Of a stretch of 64,000 nt of DNA, positions 12,301 through 22,953 are shown piece by piece. Source of the DNA: Hysterium pulicare CBS 123377 (lineage: Eukaryota; Ascomycota; Dothideomycetes; Hysteriales; Hysteriaceae); contig AJFK01000377.1 in NCBI GenBank assembly GCA_000467715.1, positions 1 to 64,000 on the forward strand. Reading direction: 5' to 3'. The notes beneath the pieces are model-generated. The model saw nothing but the letters and a program-made list of their open reading frames with translations, searched no databases and was not told the DNA's origin. The position numbers were made by a program, and so were the translations under genes. The stretch's first letter is position 1, and every line of letters starts with the position of its first letter.

Positions 12301-13295
12301 ACCTAGCAGGTAGCGGAGCCGTAAGATTAGGATTGATCTTTGCTGGAGCCGTATGCCACCTGGGACCAGATGAGACATATTGGGTGCCCGATTGTCTACC
12401 TTTTCAGCAATATATGGAGACATACGGATCGCCAGGGAGAGCAATTGAATCCGCACATCATACCATGCGACATACCCCTATGAAAAATCTTAAGGGACCC
12501 CTGGCCAATACGGCTCTTGGAGGTGTGTTAGCGGAGCATGTCCCGTGGCTGAAAACGAATATCACAGTAGACCTGGTCGAGGAGAAGCATGCCTCGCTGG
12601 CAGCGTCCCGAAAGAGTTTCGAGCATCTACAGTGGATGCAAGAGAAAATTGCGCAGGAGGCACCAAGAATGGATTTCGATACCGACCAGCAGCGGTACGA
12701 ATGGCAAGGGAAAATCGCCAAAGCTCAAGGCAAAATTGACGACACGATTGCTCAACTCGGTGAGGTTGAAAATCACATCCACTCAATGACGAGAGTGCAA
12801 CAAGAGCTTGTAGACAAAATGACAGAAGCCAGCCGCGCCGGACAGACTTCCGAAGCGGAAGAACGAAAAGCTCTTCTTTTCATCATCCCAGACCTGCAAA
12901 AGAAGATGACGGCATCCATCAAAGGTTATAATCATTCCCGCAAGAACCTAGAAGAACTCGTACGCGAAACGGAAGATGAACTGCAATCCAGTCTCCACGA
13001 TATCCGAACCAATATTCCCAATTCCAGAAACCCTTTGCGCTACGTCTGGCAAACTAGTTCCAGTAAAGCGCACCTCGCAGCCTGGGCGGCTGAAATGGAT
13101 GCCTGGACCGGCGGCTTATGGCTCAAACTGCAATTAGATAAACTCGATGCCTATAAGAATGCGGTTGAGCGGGCGCAAGATGGTCTTAAGGGACAGACGG
13201 GCGGAGTGAGGTGGTGGTCACCGTGGGAACCGAAGTCGTGGCCTATTGTGCGGAGATTGGGTGTGGAGAGAGATCCGGGAATGGGTTCTCTTTGA
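9303..13295 (+). CDS. Large tandem-repeat / coiled-coil / membrane-segment protein
   Basis: The model has an 8-nt first exon (9303-9310, ATGTCTCG) spliced over a 147-nt intron (GTATGT...TTTTCCCAG) to 9458-13295, giving 1281 aa. No ATG near the start of the main frame serves as well, and the splice keeps the frame open. Residues about 40-240 carry five 35- or 41-residue repeats with the core LPFYDPRRT, then two degraded units. Residues about 250-660 are disordered and rich in Ser, Pro and Glu. Residues about 680-880 and 1040-1190 are predicted coiled coils by heptad pattern. Between them, about 885-970, lie hydrophobic stretches (VVVVSSVVVTAGLAFWG) joined by an Ala/Gly/Thr-rich low-complexity linker. 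A filamentous membrane-associated scaffold is plausible. I do not recognise a named family. Confidence 0.75.
9567..10163 (+). repeat. Coding tandem repeat, 41-codon units
   Basis: Five units occupy 9567-9689, 9690-9812, 9813-9917, 9918-10040 and 10041-10163. They measure 123 bp, except the third, which lacks 18 bp (6 codons). Units 1 and 2 differ at about two bases and so do units 4 and 5, while the two pairs differ much more from each other. This indicates recent doubling or homogenisation within pairs. Two strongly diverged units continue to about 10370. All length changes are multiples of three. Confidence 0.9.
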
Positions 13296-15121
13296 TGTTG
13301 ATTGGTGAGTGAGGCGGCTGTTGTTGGAAGCGACGGAGACGTGGTGGGTAGGGAGGTGGGTGATACTAAATTGGTACTGCTCGACAATTTCCTTTCATTT
13401 CTTTTGTTGTCATTTGCTCTCAAATTGTTTATCTAGAGGCGTTAACGGTTCTTTAACATAGATCTCCTTTGTTGCAGATAGAATGCCGTCTAGGTAAAAT
13501 AGAAATCTTGACTTTGTTACTGGTCTTTAAGAAATATGGAATCCTTGGTGGGTTATAAATATGACCAGTACGTTCAATTAATTAAGAAGGAGAAAGGTCC
13601 ATTACGATGTCACGCCACCCAGTATCACTAAGCTTTCGTTCAATCCCATCGCACGGAGGTTGGCAGCCTTTCAAGAACAGCTTTCGGCTTCACGTGCTTG
13701 TCGAGAAAGCAGCCGCGTACACAACTAACTGAACTGTGTAAAATCATTCGAAACTCGTCTGGTTGCTCTGCTGTGATGCTGGTTTAGTAGGAAAACTTTT
13801 GGTATATAAGCACGTGACGAGCATGTGAGAGCGCTCCGCTGGAAGTGGTAAGCCCACTGATGAGTTGCCGGTTTTTTCCCTGCAACGGCTCCACTTCCAC
13901 TTCAACATGCACAACTCCAGCACCGGCTTCATAAGGGTCGCCATCTTCAGCGTTATTAAATACAGGTTTCATGGTGACCTTGGCAAAGTGCGATGATTTT
14001 GTTCTATAACAATTAAGTCAGGCATGTTCTAATATCTCAAGAGGGATTGAATAGAAGAGATACCTCAAGGATCATTTAAATTCCGCAAACGCTAACCCTT
14101 TGAAAAGGTTATTCTAGCGTGGGGGCGCACGTTGTCCTTTGGTATGGTCGAACGGGTCAGCGGCAAACAACTCCCTGGAAGTTCTTCTTGAAAGATCCTG
14201 ACTCAGGATTTCGATCGTGCGCTTCCTGTAATCTGCGCCGAGAAAGTTTCTTCGCGTACCAGGACACTACTTGTTCCTTTTTTGTGTAATGTTTTCGCCA
14301 ATAACTTCTTTCGCTGTCGCAGCTCGCAGCTAAGGTGTCTGGCGACCGGGAGGCTACTGTTGTTTCACCACTGAGAACAAGCAACTCAATCTCCTCCTCC
14401 GCCACGCTCTCTGCTATGCTCCACTATGTTGCCATGCTCAATAGAGAGCCGCAGCATGCTCCCGCTATTGGATCCACTTGTCATTTCAACTTTCCAAGGT
14501 GCGGGAGCCGGATACTGCCGACGCATGTTTCTCCGACGTCCGGGACCCCTTGGCACTATATTGCAACCCTCTAAGTTCTCTATATGGAGAAGCACAATTC
14601 CGAAGTCGTGGCTGCGAATTCGAGGCTCTTTTATGAATTAGGTGGTGTTCAGCGAAGCTCTGCAGTCGTGGAGCTTCAAGCCTCTGATAGACCACCATCA
14701 ACTAGGCCCATCAATGGAGATCGCCGCGCCTTCACCGTTTGTCATGGGGCGTTCCTGTCTCGAACATGGCAACTCAGTGCCGTCCACATTCCATCATGGT
14801 AGTTTTTTCACATGCAGACATCCTTGCTCTGGTGCGGGTCCACAATATTCTATCCGGCGGATGAGGTCTCAAACTCCAACCCGGCCCGACAGCATAATCC
14901 ACTTCCTGTTTCGTTTTCCCAAATGCTTTCATATATACTCTACTTTCCCGTGCTCTTCATACCTCGCAATCCCGCTGGTGTTCTTGCACAAGCAGCAAGT
15001 CTCCCACAGCAACTGAAAGACTTCCCCTCCGATTTCTAATTATGATTTCGCTGCTGCGAATTTGACATAAAAGAATTTCGAAATTTCTATCTCTCTTGAA
15101 AACTCATTATTTCCTTTGAAG
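13296..15121. other. Intergenic between the repeat protein and Cys-finger genes
   Basis: No supported gene. A minus-strand ATG frame at 13784-13972 (62 codons) is acidic and could be a small gene or exon, but nothing else supports it. The last 300 bases before 15122 are rich in T and C, typical of a fungal promoter and leader. Confidence 0.4.
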
Positions 15122-16606
15122 ATGTCAAAACACCGACCACATTCTTCCTACCCAGAGTCTGAACTTGCAATTCTACCCCAGTGCCTCGGCACCAACAGCA
15201 ATGGTCTACAGTGTTTGAACAACCCCACAACCTACAAAGTTGGTGGGAGTGTCTTGAGAATAGACAGATGCCCGGCACATCGCAAGCAACCCGACGATTT
15301 TGTTGCTCGAGCTGAGGATGAGTTCAAGGTCATTGAAGAGCTCAACTCTGATGACGAGGTGCTTCCCAAACCACGAAAGTTGATCCACAAACGTTCCAAA
15401 AGCCTTGATACCCCTACTCTGCCAGAAGACCGTAAGCTCCGACGAAAGCCAAAGATGTTCTTCGACAAGGTTAGCTTACCAGCCTCCTCAGATGATTCCG
15501 GATCCCCAATGGAGATCGATACGGAATATCAAGCTTCCCCGGTTTATCGTTCTGCAAAGCACTGGCCATCCGAGCCAGAAGCCACACCTCCCGCCAACGC
15601 AAGGGCAAGGGGGTCTTCTAGCGTGTCCTTGGCAGGTCATAGAACCACCACCACTGACAAGAAGGCACAAGAGAAACTGGCGAACATGATCCGAGATATG
15701 TCCGTTGCCCTCCAAACTGAATACCGAGAAGAGATCATGCAGCTGCGTAATGAGCTTCGGCCAGAGATCAAGCAGCTCACAAGGACTGTGAAGGCAAGAG
15801 ATAACGAGATTCGGGCGATGAGGAGGCATATGGACTTGCAGGACGCTAAGATGTGTACGATTCGGGAAGGCACGGAAAACCTCCAAGGTCGCGTACATGA
15901 CTTGGAACAGCGACCCACATATCATCATCATCGCGAGAGGACTCTCCATGTTCCAGGGAGCTTTCCAGCACAAGCGGTCGGTACACCGATACGAACCGTC
16001 CCTCTCATCGACCTGCTTGAGGATTCTGAATCTGACAGCTCACACCACACCGCATCTACTGCCACTGAGTCGCCCAGTTACTATACGAGGCATCAAATCT
16101 CGTCACATCAAATCACCGACTCGGCTCCTGGGCCATCTTCAAAGGCTCGGATCTCCTCAAAGCCTTCTAGACACCCTCCTAGCAGCCGGCAAGGTAGCAG
16201 AGTCCAAATCGCCAAGGATTTCCGCTACTTTCCACAGTTTCCGTCAGAGAGACCAGAATTTGCCACTACGAATGTATTCAAAGAGTCTCGAAAGCACCCG
16301 CAGGCTCACCGGATCCCGTCTGAAGATGACTCTGATGAGGATCCTCGGTCGCCACGAAGACTTCCGTCCAAAGAGAAACACGGGGCCGAACAGCGTCAAA
16401 GTACCCGGCATATTCACGGTGTCCTGTTTGAGAATGAGAATGAGGGAGCTCCTGTATCGCCGCGGACACATCCCTCGAAAGGAAAGAAACCGGCTCAAAA
16501 GCACGCAAATACATCCTGGGCCGAGACTACTACTACCCAAAAGATGTCTCCCGAGTATATCCGTGAGTTGTTGGAAGAATACAACAAGTCAATGAGGAAA
16601 GGTTGA
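15122..16606 (+). CDS. Cys-finger/coiled-coil protein, family member 1 (SIM-bearing)
   Basis: Single exon of 494 aa from the ATG at 15122. The N-terminus has Cys21-Leu-Gly-Thr, Cys31, Cys50 and His53 (C-x9-C-x18-C-x2-H), a likely zinc-binding module shared with the genes at 27.3 and 35.1 kb and the broken copy at 44.8 kb. It resembles the C-x-[AG]-T...G..C...C-x2-H pattern I recall from Pfam DUF5763; I could not search this. Residues about 180-263 form a coiled coil (MQLRNELRPEIKQLTRTV). Residues 293-306 read VPLIDLLEDSESDS, a hydrophobic core followed by acidic/Ser residues as in canonical SUMO-interaction motifs. The remainder is disordered, Ser/Arg/Lys-rich and probably nuclear. Function is unknown. 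Confidence 0.75.
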   Translation: MSKHRPHSSYPESELAILPQCLGTNSNGLQCLNNPTTYKVGGSVLRIDRCPAHRKQPDDFVARAEDEFKVIEELNSDDEVLPKPRKLIHKRSKSLDTPTLPEDRKLRRKPKMFFDKVSLPASSDDSGSPMEIDTEYQASPVYRSAKHWPSEPEATPPANARARGSSSVSLAGHRTTTTDKKAQEKLANMIRDMSVALQTEYREEIMQLRNELRPEIKQLTRTVKARDNEIRAMRRHMDLQDAKMCTIREGTENLQGRVHDLEQRPTYHHHRERTLHVPGSFPAQAVGTPIRTVPLIDLLEDSESDSSHHTASTATESPSYYTRHQISSHQITDSAPGPSSKARISSKPSRHPPSSRQGSRVQIAKDFRYFPQFPSERPEFATTNVFKESRKHPQAHRIPSEDDSDEDPRSPRRLPSKEKHGAEQRQSTRHIHGVLFENENEGAPVSPRTHPSKGKKPAQKHANTSWAETTTTQKMSPEYIRELLEEYNKSMRKG

Positions 16607-17962
16607 GGGATCACGTGAGCGGGACTGTTTGTTTGTGTGTGTGAGTGAAAGGAGTCGGCGATGTAGGCATTTGGGTGAACCGCTTGCTATTGTTGTTGTC
16701 CTTAGTTAAAGGAGGGTTCATCGATGGTGGTGAGAATCTATCTTCACATTTCCATTTCAACATCCATGTTGTATGATCACCGCATATGGTGGTCGCGATA
16801 GTCTCAATATGGGTAACGAATTCAATTGCACGCTTACGCCAATCAAAATTGACGATGCGACTCCTACATGTCATGAAGTCCCCTTCCTTTGCCCATCCCT
16901 CCACATGAGGTTGCATTCTCGTAGATCGGAAATGGCGTTCTCGGTGTTCGCTCGAGCTCGCTACGAGGAACACGTCCGACATCCCTCCGACATTTCTTCC
17001 ACGCTTGCAGGGGCCACATAGCTCCATTCACCAAAGGCTCGATCTTTCATAAGCCGCCTTTTTGCGCCGTCTCTCTTGCTTCCACTGTTCGAGGGCGTTC
17101 TCAACTAGTCTGAACACCGCGTTCTTCAATCCAAACTCGTGCAACAGAAGTGACAAGGCTATCCAATACACTCATAAGCCATCATTACAGTTTCACTGGG
17201 TCTCTAATCATGGCGAAAAACATGGCGTTTTCACCCACGGGGAGGTGTCTCCTCGTAAGGCGGAATATAGAACGCGCTCTAATGCGAGACATCAAAGCGC
17301 CTCCCACACCAGCTTCGATTTGTCTTCCAATCAGCCGATATGTGTGCTCTACTCATGTACTTTCTAAAATGCCGACGGAGGCTTTTCCCTAACTGGGACT
17401 CTGTAGACCTCTTGGAAAGGCATCTGCCTCAATGTTGCATCATTTGATCTTGCGAGCTGATGCAAGACATCCGAGCGTCGTTCACACGAACAAAGAGCAA
17501 TTTTATTCACAGGACACGTGGGCTGTGATCCGATACAGAAACTCGGATAGTCTTGAAAAGAAACAAAGGGCTATCTTGACATATGCTGACAGCTGGTTTG
17601 ACATTGGAATTCGTATTGCCATTCCTGTCTTCCTCTTCGCTTTGACATATCTGACATCTGTTTGAATTGTTACAACTACCCCCGGTTACCTACTCTCGTT
17701 TTTGTAACTTCCAAAGTCCGTTCATCTCGTATTGTATACCAATGCATCGACTTATGATATGACTGCCTGCTGACTGCGTTCGTAGTATCATACCATTGAT
17801 TTCGGTGTTACCTTTCGAACACGACGAGCCTTTCCTTCATCCTTCCCATATCCATCATCACTATTTCGCGATTTCAACCATACTCCCTCACATTAACCCT
17901 TTCATCGCCGTCCGTATACTGCTCCCTTCCACGTACGTCTTCCTCAGATACCCTGTATCATA
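16607..17962. other. Intergenic, upstream of the first coiled-coil gene
   Basis: A minus-strand ATG frame at 16611-17027 (138 codons) overlaps the 3' flank of the previous gene. It lacks any family signature and is not called. From about 17290 onward, degenerate AGACATC..AGCG motifs occur. The block at 17459-17501 matches one upstream of the paralogous gene at 21.0 kb. The final 80 bases are pyrimidine-rich and include CCTTTCATCGCC, also shared with the paralogue's leader. Confidence 0.5.
17459..17501 (+). promoter_or_regulatory. Upstream block shared by the coiled-coil paralogues, copy 1
   Basis: The 43 bases here align to 20461-20502 with roughly 30 matches, including a shared GAACAAAGAGC. 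They lie 504 bp before the start at 17963; the partner lies 552 bp before the start at 21013. Conservation at matching distances points either to the extent of the gene duplication or to a retained control region. The factor is unknown. Confidence 0.45.
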
Positions 17963-19377
17963 ATGGCAATTCTACCTTTTCGGTTCTTTGGTCAATCTCA
18001 ATCCACAAAACCTTCCCCCAAGGCGCAAACTCCAACCGCGAAGGAGCACCCTCCATCTCCAGGTCTTTCAAAAGCCCGCCGCTTTCGAAATTCCTTGGGC
18101 GGCATTTCATTATCCCCCGGCAAGAGAGTCTCCTCCAGCAGTCCACTCTCTCTCAGCCGTCCACAGGAATCCTTCAACAATCCACTGGTCCCAAACCCAT
18201 TAGACTCCCTCAGCCATCCCCAGTCCTGGGATGATTACTTGAAACAAGTTCCTCTATCTCCAATGAGGAACCAGGAAAAAGAGGTTGGAGATGAAGCAGG
18301 AACAGGAGGGGGAAATGAAGAATTGATATCCTTACGCCAGAGAACTTGGAAGGATCAGAAAAAGATCAAGGAGCTGATGACAGAACTCCGCGAAAGCCAT
18401 CACGAGACCGAGAGCATCAAAATCGAATCTGTCAGGCGGGAGGCAGCCTTGAACTCGGAAACTCAAAACTTGTTGGCAAGAGAGAAGGCTGAAACAGACC
18501 GAGCACTTGAGTTAGAGAGGGCTCACATAAAACACAAGTCAGAGAAGGAGATTATGGACCTCCAGAAGCAGCTTCAGGATACTCAAGACGAGAATGAGGA
18601 ATTAAAGTCTGATAAAGAGAAGCAAGCTGAAGTGAAGAAGAGTCTACTAGAGCAGGCTCAAGTTGCAGAGCGAAAGTTGAAGGATCTGAATGAGCAGAAT
18701 ACAAGGTCTGGCTACAGGTATGAAGTCCTGATGGAGCTTCATTCTGGTCTGGAAGGCAAGCTAGACGAGAAGACGAGAATCATTGGTGGCCTCGAGCACA
18801 CTATCAAACTCTTGCATCAGGAACAGCATGAGCTCGGAAAGAAAGTAGACGACTGGACTGAAAAGATCGCGCAACTCAACCTCAAGAACATGGACCTAGA
18901 ACACCAAAACCGAGAGTTACAGGACACGCTTAAGGCGAAGGAGACGGAATTGAAGACGAACGAAAGAGCACTGAAGACACAAGCATCGAAAGCACAATCC
19001 GACAATGCACGTAAGGTCCAGAAGCTCATGGCCGAAGTCTCTAGGGAGAAGTCGCAGCGCGAGACATTGCAAGCGACAAAAGATATTTATCATAGAAAGT
19101 GGAATGAGATCAGCGCTAAGCTGCAGAATGTGGAGGCTAACATGGCTGAAACTATTGCGCAACGTGCCAATAAGATCAAGTCGGAGGAGCGGGCTGCATG
19201 CGAAGCAGAATATCGCAAAAAGCTAGTAAGTGTTTTCCCCATGTAATTCCATTGTAGCGATCTTACTAACAGAGTCAGGATGATCTTGACATCGGACAGA
19301 AAGAGGAGATCGCTTTCATAGCAAGAGAACGTAATGCCCTTGCTGCTGAACTTGACAAGCTGCGTGAGCGGCGATAG
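17963..19377 (+). CDS. Coiled-coil protein, tandem paralogue 1
   Basis: Two exons, 17963-19225 and 19279-19377, with a 53-nt intron (GTAAGT...TTACTAAC...AGTCAG), giving 453 aa. Residues 1-100 are disordered, Pro/Ser-rich and basic. Residues about 115 to the end form an almost unbroken coiled coil with no catalytic motif. The gene at 21013-22587 is a clear paralogue: both share a Y-E-x-L-M-E-L-x(5)-K-L-x-E-x(3)-I-x-G-L segment, a L-x-K-x(2)-E-L stretch further on, and an intron placed directly after a Y-x(2)-K-L motif near the C-terminus. A structural, filament or tethering role is likely from the coil alone. No named family is recognised. Confidence 0.8.
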
Positions 19378-21012
19378 AACAGCAGGTCTCTTTAGGTTTT
19401 AGGAGTTGGCGGGTTTTACTTCAAGGATAGACTGGTGACTTTCGGCATATGTACACATAAACCTCTTATGCACTAGTTTTGCCTTCACTTAAGTGTAGTT
19501 ATATCGCCCCTAACAAAGTCCTTGTTACTCTGGGAGTTATCACGCGTCGACCCAGTCATCCCAATCAATTCACACGTCCCAAATTTTTTCCCGGGATGCT
19601 CCATGCAGCTATCATGACGTCAGGGTCCCAAATATGAGCGATATTCATTACATTTCCTTCGATCCTCACAAGAGCCACATCCTTTGGCTGTTAACGACCT
19701 CGCCAAGCCGTCTAGAAACCGGCACGTCCATGGAAATTGAGGACGACCATGATAGCACTATTCTATTGCCGCCGACGTATACTGCCGACCGAAGACACTG
19801 AGCTGGAAGAGAGAAAAACGCGGTGTTTGGTAAAACTCCTAATATACTGGCGACTCCACTTGGGTTCATCCGTAAGTTCCTAGTAGACTGGAGGGTCACC
19901 GATATGTTTTAAAAGACTTGTGAGTAAAGTGGGAAGGACATTGGGATGGATCAAGATATAGTTGTTACTTTTCATACGAAAGATCACGTTTACGGTTCAT
20001 GGCTTTCGGTAACCGTCTACGATGGTCACGATAGTTACAACAGTCACACTTGACTAAGGCACACTTGTAGCAGACTTACAACAATCACGAGTTACGAACC
20101 AACTCCTACCTCTCGTGACGCCCAAGTTTCCCTTCATTTCGTGAGAAACCTTCTTCGAGATCCCTTCTTTCCTTTCTCTCCTACTGTTTCGTACCACTCT
20201 TGCATTCTCACACAACCTACGTTCTACTTGTCTTCCATACTACCATAGCGGCACAGCTGTACTGAATCAGTTTTTAGGCTAAATATAGAAGCGATAAGGC
20301 TGAAACATCCATTCGTTCATGAGACAATATGGTATGGCATCTTGACGCTGGCTGTCGCCTCCGTACGCGAGATTCTGCAGAGCTCTGGGGCGAGGTTTCC
20401 GAGCGTCTTCGTGATCATGAAGCTTTTTCTTTCAGCTAGGCCAAATATGTGCAGTATTCCGATACAAGCTTCAGAGCATCCTCCATATGAACAAAGAGCT
20501 ATCGTTGGGCCAGGCGAAACATGCGCCATACGCAAATATAAGACATCAGAGCGTCCGCCACATCAACACACACCTAAGTTCTGGTCGAGCAGAATCTGAT
20601 TCATCTGAATCAAGGCGTCAGAGCAGGTGCACACAAACAAGACTGTCTTGAGACGTCTAGACATCTGCCTAAGATTTTACCACCAATGCCTCCCTCTCTG
20701 CCGGTTGTTATAAGCCATCTGACTTCCACTCTAGCATCGCTACCTTTCATCACCTCGGCAGTCATTGAACACAGAACTCATTGGTAGTATGCTTACACCT
20801 CATTGGTTCCTACTTTGATCACCTACTTACCGTTCTCATAGTCGTAACCCTCATAATTGTCGAACGCAAGGACTCATCCCCTTCGTCCCTTCCATCCACC
20901 TTAACTACTACGAATATCAACGATTCCCTTTGAACTCACTGCTTCTCGAGCCTTTCATCGCCATACACATTTCACTCCATTCTTTCCCCCATTTCTTTGG
21001 ATCTCTGATACT
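19378..21012. other. Intergenic between the tandem coiled-coil paralogues
   Basis: No gene is supported. From about 20460 to 20660 there are three spaced motifs (TCAGAGCATCC, CATCAGAGCGTCC, CGTCAGAGCAGG) about 70 bp apart, looking like a worn tandem repeat. One of them is the block shared with the region before 17963. The last 110 bases are C/T-rich and contain CCTTTCATCGCC, the same leader element as in the upstream paralogue. Confidence 0.5.
20461..20502 (+). promoter_or_regulatory. Upstream block shared by the coiled-coil paralogues, copy 2
   Basis: This is the partner of the block at 17459-17501, placed 552 bp before the start codon at 21013. It carries the same GAACAAAGAGC core and sits at the head of a worn repeat with a period of about 70 bp. 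It is either a relic of the duplicated promoter or a conserved control site. Confidence 0.45.
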
Positions 21013-22587
21013 ATGTGGAAAGTCTTTGGATGGCCCCTAGGTCAATGCGCTGCTCAGAACACGCTTCATACGAACGAGGACGGCCAACCGCTCTCGCCTA
21101 GCTGTCCAAAATACATCCGCTGTGGATACCCCTCCGACCTACCAAAGCCCCCCGACCAAACGGAATCTCACGCTCTTTCGGAATCCTCCAGTTCCTCGAA
21201 TTCCCCCGGCTCTGCGAGCTCTCCCAGCTTTTCAGAATACGATACCTCTCCAGAATCTCCCGACCTATCAAAGCGGCCGTCTCGCTACTCGGGACACATC
21301 AAGTTTGCTACAAAGCCCACTCGGAGTCAGCAAGAGGTAGCGGGAAAAGAATTCACGGAAGCAATGTTGCAGCATGACTTAGATTACCTGCGCCAGCAAA
21401 TTTGCGATGACCGGGTGACGATTGAGAATCTCAAGGCAAAGATTGAAGAGGTTGAGCACGAAAAGGAGAAGGTCAAATCGGATTATAACATCCGGGAGGC
21501 GGTGATGGACAACGACATCAAGAATCGGGAGGCAATCATGGACAATGAATTCCAGAATCACTTACGAAGAAAAGAGGCCGAAATGGAACATATGCTTGAG
21601 CTGAAGAGGGTTGAGTGGAAGCACGAGTCTGAGAAGCAGGTTGATGACCTTGAGAAGCAGATTCAAAAGATCCGGGAGAAGAATGAGGAGATGAAGACAG
21701 TATATGAAGGGGTCGGGGTGCAGTACCTCCGTCAGGTGAAGACTGCGGAGCTCAAGTATGAGCACCTAATGGAACTGTACGTCCGCATGCAACGCAAGTT
21801 GGAGGAGCGATACGAGACAATCGTTGGGCTCAGCAAGGCCATTGAAGACACTAATCGCAAACATAACGAACTCGACCCAATCGATAAGGAATGCAACGAC
21901 AAAATACAGAGAAAACGTCAGAAGATCCACGAACTCAAGCGGAGGCTTGAGGGACTCAATCGCCAGTGTTGGGATTTGGAAACCACGAAATTTGGACTTG
22001 AACATGACGTTCGTGAACTCGAGAAAAAGATCCGGAGAGCGGACCAGGCCAATGCAAAGCTCGAAAAAAAGGTTCAGGAAATTGAACATGACAACCTCAA
22101 ACTTACAGATAAGAACCGAAGTCTGCAGAGCTTGTTGAGGTCGAAGGGGATAGAGTTGATGGAGATTGAAGACAGGCTGAAAGCATCCGCACGGACGGAA
22201 ACTTCTGACGATGAGCCCGAAGCAGCCCAGATAGATCAGCTTATGGCGAAGCTGGCATGGTCAGAAAGCAAGCTAGAAGAGGTAGAGCATGCATTGGTCT
22301 CAGAGAAGGAGGCAAATGGTCATCTGGAGGAGAGTTTGAAGGAGCTCAAGAAAGCATATGATATGCAAGAAACTGAGAAGAGGGCCTTGGAGGACGGTAT
22401 GGACTCGGCTATTGCAGAATGTCTTGAGGAGGCGAACCTCCAGGATCGCAACCTTGTCTGGGAAGAATGCAAACGGGAATACGAGGCAAAATTGGTAAGT
22501 GTTCATCTCACCTCCTTCTCAAGTAATGCTCTGGCTAATTCAAGAACGCACATTCAGCACTCCTGGCTTCAGCAGCGCAATGACTGA
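21013..22587 (+). CDS. Coiled-coil protein, tandem paralogue 2
   Basis: Exon 1 is 21013-22494. A 63-nt intron (GTAAGT...CATTCAG) leads to exon 2 at 22558-22587, giving 503 aa. The intron is a multiple of three with no stop, so an unspliced mRNA would also read through to the same stop as 524 aa. Residues 1-110 are Ser/Pro-rich with a few cysteines, and residues about 115-495 are a continuous coiled coil. Its paralogy with the gene at 17963 is shown by the shared Y-E-x-L-M-E-L motif and the identical intron position after a Y-x(2)-K-L motif. It has an acidic insert (TSDDEPEAA) absent from the partner. Function is unknown. Confidence 0.8.
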   Translation: MWKVFGWPLGQCAAQNTLHTNEDGQPLSPSCPKYIRCGYPSDLPKPPDQTESHALSESSSSSNSPGSASSPSFSEYDTSPESPDLSKRPSRYSGHIKFATKPTRSQQEVAGKEFTEAMLQHDLDYLRQQICDDRVTIENLKAKIEEVEHEKEKVKSDYNIREAVMDNDIKNREAIMDNEFQNHLRRKEAEMEHMLELKRVEWKHESEKQVDDLEKQIQKIREKNEEMKTVYEGVGVQYLRQVKTAELKYEHLMELYVRMQRKLEERYETIVGLSKAIEDTNRKHNELDPIDKECNDKIQRKRQKIHELKRRLEGLNRQCWDLETTKFGLEHDVRELEKKIRRADQANAKLEKKVQEIEHDNLKLTDKNRSLQSLLRSKGIELMEIEDRLKASARTETSDDEPEAAQIDQLMAKLAWSESKLEEVEHALVSEKEANGHLEESLKELKKAYDMQETEKRALEDGMDSAIAECLEEANLQDRNLVWEECKREYEAKLVSVHLTSFSSNALANSRTHIQHSWLQQRND

Positions 22588-22953
22588 ATCCCATTGATTG
22601 CGAAACTGGGGCGACGCGCTCGGAAAGAGGGCCACGCTAAATTTGGGTTTGTGGCTTTCGTATTTTCTGGGCTGGAGTTGGGTTGCATGGGTTTTTTTGT
22701 TTAAGGATAGACTGGACTCATAGATCTCTTTTGTTATAGACTTCATTTGCTGTAATCTCATTTCCATCAATGTGAATTCCTCGTGACGCGAAGTTGGAAG
22801 TTGGTGCGGGAACAACGAAGCATGTCAGATTTTCTAAATTGTACTAGCTGTGCCTGCCAGACCCAAGCTGGTCTAGTGCTAACCACCAACACTGATGCGG
22901 TCAAGCCTCGCGCCCACCCAACCCCACATCGCCATCACGACCTCACGCCTCCA

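Noticed and set aside
16611-17027. Minus-strand ATG frame of 138 codons
   Set aside because: Composition is unlike a folded protein, its end lies against the stop of the upstream gene, and no homologous counterpart is seen.
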